A DNA stretch of 64,000 nt from Gammaproteobacteria bacterium. GTDB lineage: Bacteria; Pseudomonadota; Gammaproteobacteria; Steroidobacterales; Steroidobacteraceae. The stretch is from positions 62,001 to 126,000 of the forward strand of contig DAHUYP010000076.1 of the NCBI GenBank assembly GCA_027315105.1. Reading direction: 5' to 3'. The notes below the pieces were generated by a model. It saw only the letters and a list, made by a program, of their open reading frames with translations, ran no database searches and was not told the origin of the DNA. The position numbers and the translations under genes were made by a program. Below, piece by piece: positions 60,101 to 64,000 of this stretch. The stretch's first letter is position 1, and each line of letters begins with the position of its first letter.

Positions 60101-61111
60101 TCAGCAAATCCTCGGCAGCGGATCGTCCTCGAGCTCCTCGAGGAAGCGCTCGCCGCCAATCTGCGTCTGCAGGATCACCCGGCCGGGACCGTCGCCGACC
60201 GTGCCGATCGCGCTGGCCTGCTCGCCCCCGGGGATCGCGCGCCAGATCGAGAGCAGTTCGCGCGCGGCGTCCGCAGCCGCGACGGCGACCACGCGTCCTT
60301 CGCAGGCGAGGTAATAGGGGTCGTAGCCGAGCATCCGGCAGCATGATCGAACGGCATCGTGCACCGGGACGTCGGCCTCGACGAGCCGGACCGTCAGGCG
60401 CGTGGCGGCGGCGATTTCGTGCGCCACCGTGGCCAGGCCGCCGCGTGTCGGGTCGCGCATGAAGCGCAGCCCCGCCATGGCGGCCAGCGGGGCGGTCAGC
60501 GGCGTGACGGCCGCGCAATCCGATTGCACCGGGCCGCTGAGCTCGAATTCCTCGCGGGCCAGCATCACCGCAATGCCGTGATCGCCGATCGGTCCGCTGA
60601 CCAGCAGCACGTCGCCGGCGCATATGCGGTCCAGGCCGAGCTGGCGGCCGGGTGCGCGCAGGCCGACACCCGTGGTGGCAAGATAGAGACCACCGCCCTG
60701 GCCGCGGGGGACGACCTTGGTGTCGCCCGCGACGACGCACACGCCGGCGGCGCGCGCGGCGCGCGCGAGGCTCGTCACGATGCGGTCGAGGCATGCGACT
60801 TCCAGTCCTTCCTCGATGATCGCATTGACGGTCAGGAACCGGGGCTCGGCCCCGCTGACGGCCAAATCGTTGACGGTGCCGTTCACGCACAGTGAACCGA
60901 TGTCGCCGCCTGGAAATTCGAGCGGCTGCACCGTGAAGGCGTCGGTGGTGATGAAAGGCACCATGCCGGGTGCGAGCTGCAACGGTGCCGCATCGAGCCT
61001 GACGTCCAGCGACGGATTGGCCAGGTGGTGCGCGAATATCTCGTCGATCAGCTCGCGCATGTGGCGGCCGCCGTTGCCGTGAGCGAGTGTCACGTGCCGG
61101 TCTTCGATCAT
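60101..61111 (-). CDS. hypE: [NiFe] hydrogenase maturation protein HypE
   Basis: A 336-residue PurM-like protein that dehydrates the HypF-delivered thiocarboxamide to thiocyanate on its C-terminal cysteine. It begins MIEDRHVTLAHGNGGRHM, has the ATP region VVAGDTKVVPRGQGGG and DPTRGGLATVAHEIA, and ends PRIC, the essential C-terminal Cys. The ATG at 61111 overlaps the hypF stop (ATGA). Confidence 0.96.
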   Translation of the reverse strand: MIEDRHVTLAHGNGGRHMRELIDEIFAHHLANPSLDVRLDAAPLQLAPGMVPFITTDAFTVQPLEFPGGDIGSLCVNGTVNDLAVSGAEPRFLTVNAIIEEGLEVACLDRIVTSLARAARAAGVCVVAGDTKVVPRGQGGGLYLATTGVGLRAPGRQLGLDRICAGDVLLVSGPIGDHGIAVMLAREEFELSGPVQSDCAAVTPLTAPLAAMAGLRFMRDPTRGGLATVAHEIAAATRLTVRLVEADVPVHDAVRSCCRMLGYDPYYLACEGRVVAVAAADAARELLSIWRAIPGGEQASAIGTVGDGPGRVILQTQIGGERFLEELEDDPLPRIC

Positions 61112-63414
61112 GGCGCACTCTCGTGCTGACGGGACGGCGCGGCTCGCCAGCCGTGGAGCGCTTCGATCAACTGGCCGAAGGCCAATCCGGCATCGTTCGC
61201 CGGAACGGTCTCGGGCAGCAGCGCGCGCAGGCCGCGTGCGGCCAGCAGCGCCATCGCCCGTTCTGCCAGCAAGCGGTTCTGGAACACGCCGCCCGTGAGT
61301 CCGACGGCGTCGAATCGGCAGGTCCGCGCCAGCGTCATCGCCTGCCCGACCAGGGCGCGGGCCAGACTCTCGTGAAAGATGCCCGCGCGCACGCTCGCGG
61401 GCAACTTGCGATCGATCAGCAGCGGCAGCAGCGGTGCCCAGTCCGTACGCCAGATGCCCTGGCCGTCGCGCGAGAGCGGCAATGCGACCGACTCGCCGGT
61501 GGCCGCTGCGATGCTCTCCAGCATCATCGGTCCCTGACCCTCGAAGCTGGCGATATCGATGCCCATGACCAGTGATGCCGCGGCATCGAACAGGCGGCCG
61601 ACGGAAGAGGTGCGCGCGGTGTGGATGCGCTTGCGCCAGGCTTGTGCCGCCAGCGCCGCATCCGCGACGGCCGGAACCCAGGCGCGCTCCGTCTCCCACA
61701 TCAATGCGGCCGCCGAGCGCCAGGGTTCGCGCGCGACGCGCTCCGCGCCGGTCACCCGGAATGGACGCATGCTGGCCAGGCGCCGCCAGGCGCCTGGCGA
61801 GCCGGCGAGCGCCTCGCCGCCCCACAGATCACCATCGCTGCCCAGGCCGATGCCGTCCCAGGCGAATACCAGCCAGCGCCCGACATCGGGGTGTTCGGCG
61901 GCCAGGGCGGAGGCATGGGCGGCGTGATGCTGAACGCGCATCACGGGCAGTTCCTGCGCCAGGGCCCAACGCACGCTCTCGTAGCGCGGATGCGCATCGC
62001 AGACGATGCGCTCGGCCCGCACGCGGTACAGCGATTGCAGATCGCCGATCATCTGTCGGAAGACCCGGAGGCTGCGCGGACTGTCCAGCTCGCCGATATG
62101 CGGCGAGATCACCGCACGACGGCCCCAGCCGAGGGCGATCGCCGCCTTCATGTGCCCGCCCACGGCCAGCGTCGGCTGCGGCAGCTGCGCGCGCAGCTCG
62201 AGCTGCAACGGAGCGACGCCGCGGCCGATGCGCATCGGGCGCGCCCTGCCGCCGATCACGCGCCACACGGAATCGTCGGCCGGCCGCACGATGGGCCGGT
62301 CATGATGCAGGAACGCATCCGCCACGGGCCGCAGCCGCTTCTCGGCTTCGGCATTGTCCGTGATGACCGGCTCGCCGCTGATGTTGCCGGACGTCGCGAC
62401 CAGCGGGCCGCCGAATTGCGCCAGCAGCAGGTGATGCAACGGGCTGTAGGGCAGCAGCACGCCCAGTTCCGCCAGACCGGGCGCCAGCGCGGGGCTGCCT
62501 CCGGCGCCCGCGCGCCGGCGCGCCAGCACGATCGGGCGCGCCGCATCGGCGCAGGCCGCGGATTCGGCGTCGTCGAGGCACACCCAGGTCCGGACCGCGT
62601 CGAGGCCGTCGGCGCCCGTTTGCGGAAACATGATCGCCAGCGGCTTATGCGGTCGGTGCTTGCGTACGCGCAGGCGCACGACCGCCGCATCGTTCGCCGG
62701 ATCGCACATCAGATGGTAGCCACCGACGCCCTTGACCGCGACGATGCCGCCCGCGCGCAGGCAGGCAATCGCCGCGGCCAGCGCCGCCTCGCCGCTGCAC
62801 GGCCGTTGGCCGTCGCGATGGAAGGCGAGTTGCGGGCCGCAATCGGGGCAGCCGAGCGGCTGCGCATGAAAACGGCGGTCGAGCGGATTCTCGTATTCGG
62901 CCCGGCATCGGGCGCAGAGATTGAAGCCGGACATGGAGGTGTTCGGCCGGTCATAGGGCAGCGACTCGATGAGGGTGTAGCGAGGTCCGCATTGGGTGCA
63001 ATTCGTGAACGCGTAGCGGAAGCGGCGCTGCGACTGATTCTGTAGCTCGGCGATGCAGTCGTCGCAGCAGAAGCGGTCCGGCGGCAGATGTACGTCCGTG
63101 CCGGCGCCGGCCTCGCTGGCGAGAATGCGGAATTCGGCCGCGCCTTCGATGATCGCGTCGGACGAGGATTGCAGATGCGGTCGTGCCAGCGGCGGCGCCT
63201 CGCGGATCAGCGCCGCCTCGAACCGACTGATCCGTTCCAGCGGGCCTTCGATATGGATGATCACCTGTCCGGCGCCGTTGCGCACCCAGCCGCGCAGCCG
63301 AAGCGCGTTCGCCATGCGATGCACGAACGGCCGGTAGCCGACGCCCTGGACCTGTCCGCTGACCACCAGGCGCCGCGCGCCCGAGGCCTCAATAGCGAGC
63401 TGCTGCCCGTTCAT
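61108..63414 (-). CDS. hypF: Carbamoyltransferase HypF for [NiFe] hydrogenase maturation
   Basis: A 768-residue protein. The acylphosphatase-like N domain (GQVQGVGYRPFVHRMANAL) is followed by a zinc-finger region (FCCDDCIAEL, NCTQCGPRYTLI, GFNLCARCRAEY, LGCPDCGPQL), a YrdC-like domain and a Kae1-like C domain with VQHHAAHASALAAEH. It makes the cyanide precursor from carbamoyl phosphate and passes it to HypE. Start ATG at 63414 overlaps the hypD end by 26 bp; the open frame upstream lies inside hypD. Confidence 0.95.
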   Translation of the reverse strand: MNGQQLAIEASGARRLVVSGQVQGVGYRPFVHRMANALRLRGWVRNGAGQVIIHIEGPLERISRFEAALIREAPPLARPHLQSSSDAIIEGAAEFRILASEAGAGTDVHLPPDRFCCDDCIAELQNQSQRRFRYAFTNCTQCGPRYTLIESLPYDRPNTSMSGFNLCARCRAEYENPLDRRFHAQPLGCPDCGPQLAFHRDGQRPCSGEAALAAAIACLRAGGIVAVKGVGGYHLMCDPANDAAVVRLRVRKHRPHKPLAIMFPQTGADGLDAVRTWVCLDDAESAACADAARPIVLARRRAGAGGSPALAPGLAELGVLLPYSPLHHLLLAQFGGPLVATSGNISGEPVITDNAEAEKRLRPVADAFLHHDRPIVRPADDSVWRVIGGRARPMRIGRGVAPLQLELRAQLPQPTLAVGGHMKAAIALGWGRRAVISPHIGELDSPRSLRVFRQMIGDLQSLYRVRAERIVCDAHPRYESVRWALAQELPVMRVQHHAAHASALAAEHPDVGRWLVFAWDGIGLGSDGDLWGGEALAGSPGAWRRLASMRPFRVTGAERVAREPWRSAAALMWETERAWVPAVADAALAAQAWRKRIHTARTSSVGRLFDAAASLVMGIDIASFEGQGPMMLESIAAATGESVALPLSRDGQGIWRTDWAPLLPLLIDRKLPASVRAGIFHESLARALVGQAMTLARTCRFDAVGLTGGVFQNRLLAERAMALLAARGLRALLPETVPANDAGLAFGQLIEALHGWRAAPSRQHESAP

Positions 63415-64000
63415 CGGCCGCCTTCCCGATCCCCGATGACCACCAGATGCGGCAAGCCCCTTCATCCGACACCATGCAGGGCCCGATGGGGTTGCGTGGC
63501 GTGCAGGCTTTGCCGTAGAGCACGCATTGATTGGGATAGATCCTGCCCAGCACCACGCGCGCGCAGTCGCATCCCGGCGGCATTTCCCCGGACCGCCTGC
63601 GGCTGCCGTCGGTTTCCAGGTCGAAACGGCGCAGCGCATCGACGGCCTGGAGCTCGGGCTTCAGCGCGAAGCCCGAACGCGCGATGGTGCCGATGCCGCG
63701 CCACTTGGCGTCGACTACATCGAGCGTTTCGTGCAGCAGGCGGCGCGCGGTCGGATTGCCGCCCGGCTTGGCAACCTGGCCGTAGCAATTGTCCAGGAAC
63801 GCATGGCCTTCGATGTGCTGCCGCAGCACCGAGTAGAGCGCGGCCAGCAGGCTGTCGGCCTCGAAGCCCGCGACTGCGCAGGGAATGCCGTAGTCCTCCG
63901 GCACGAAGCGCCACTGTTCCGGGCCCATGATCGTGGCCACGTGGCCCGGCGCGATCAGCGCATCGAAGCCCGCGGCCTGGCTGGCGAGCAGCATCGCGAT
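63389..64000 (-). CDS. hypD: [NiFe] hydrogenase maturation protein HypD (partial, 5' end outside window)
   Basis: The C-terminal 200 or so residues of HypD: GPEQWRFVPEDYGIPCAVAGFE, GCDCARVVLGRIYPNQC and GPCMVSDEGACRIWW with the conserved [4Fe-4S] cysteines. HypD with HypC assembles the Fe(CN)2CO unit. The gene enters from beyond 64000, and its end overlaps the hypF start. Gene order here is hypD-hypF-hypE. Confidence 0.94.
   Translation of the reverse strand: MAMLLASQAAGFDALIAPGHVATIMGPEQWRFVPEDYGIPCAVAGFEADSLLAALYSVLRQHIEGHAFLDNCYGQVAKPGGNPTARRLLHETLDVVDAKWRGIGTIARSGFALKPELQAVDALRRFDLETDGSRRRSGEMPPGCDCARVVLGRIYPNQCVLYGKACTPRNPIGPCMVSDEGACRIWWSSGIGKAADERAAARY

Noticed and set aside
1-64000. 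tRNA, rRNA, CRISPR arrays, insertion sequences, integrases, attachment sites, origins
   Set aside because: None was recognised by eye; no transposase or integrase motifs, regularly spaced repeats or cloverleaf candidates were seen. A covariance-model scan could still find a small RNA.

Overview
The window reads as chromosomal DNA from a GC-rich Gram-negative bacterium, most likely a gammaproteobacterium. This is inferred from the MinCDE cell-division system, a TonB-dependent receptor and other outer-membrane proteins, a type II secretion/type IV pilus-type pseudopilin, a periplasmic PaoABC-type molybdoenzyme, [NiFe]-hydrogenase maturation genes, and uniformly high GC with dense, often overlapping genes. 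No species was identified. No rRNA, tRNA, CRISPR array, insertion sequence or prophage was recognised. Both ends cut genes: an MgtC/DUF4010-type membrane protein at the left and hypD at the right.

Layout. 1-4.9 kb (minus): an AttEFGH-like lipoprotein/ABC operon (ATPase, FtsX-type permease, CrtC/AttH-like secreted protein), every junction overlapping by 4 bp, followed by the partial MgtC-type gene. 5-7.4 kb (plus): DUF4279 protein, Mpo1-like membrane protein, a SAM methyltransferase behind an unusual 11-bp tandem array, and a HIT hydrolase. 7.4-12.9 kb (plus): TonB receptor, then a fused SoxYZ-like carrier, a SoxH-like metallo-hydrolase and a SoxF/FccB-like flavoprotein. 13-14.5 kb: a small beta-barrel, an unknown protein and an ICMT-type methyltransferase. 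14.8-19 kb (plus): three-subunit periplasmic aldehyde oxidoreductase (FeS, Mo, FAD).

19-41 kb is the most striking part. It holds a phosphoribosyltransferase, two related cell-envelope proteins, Hsp20, a nitroreductase, a sugar nucleotidyltransferase, two tandem-domain universal stress proteins, a CapA-type phosphatase, nicotinamidase and nicotinate phosphoribosyltransferase (NAD salvage), an HPF-cold-shock fusion, RtcB RNA ligase and its activator archease, an ACP-acyl-AMP ligase-acyltransferase fusion, a B12-dependent ribonucleotide reductase, a CHASE3 hybrid histidine kinase and a flavin reductase-like protein. Gene for gene this resembles the content of the mycobacterial DosR dormancy regulon, here packed into about 22 kb of a proteobacterial chromosome and without an adjacent DosR/DosS pair. 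The inferred theme is survival of hypoxia or energy starvation: ribosome hibernation, RNA repair, oxygen-independent dNTP synthesis, NAD recycling and proteostasis.

41-50 kb: a Zn/Mn-type ABC ATPase and permease without a binding protein, a MerR regulator divergent from a Cu(I)-type P-type ATPase with a recognisable MerR operator, an LMW phosphatase, SelO, and minCDE. 50-60 kb: an alpha/beta hydrolase, an orphan adenine-type DNA methyltransferase, a GspG-like pseudopilin, a GGDEF-EAL protein, a TauE/SafE exporter with a small membrane partner, HdeD, a secreted repeat-linker protein and a membrane-anchored rhodanese. 60-64 kb (minus): hypD-hypF-hypE, pointing to a [NiFe] hydrogenase locus beyond the right edge.
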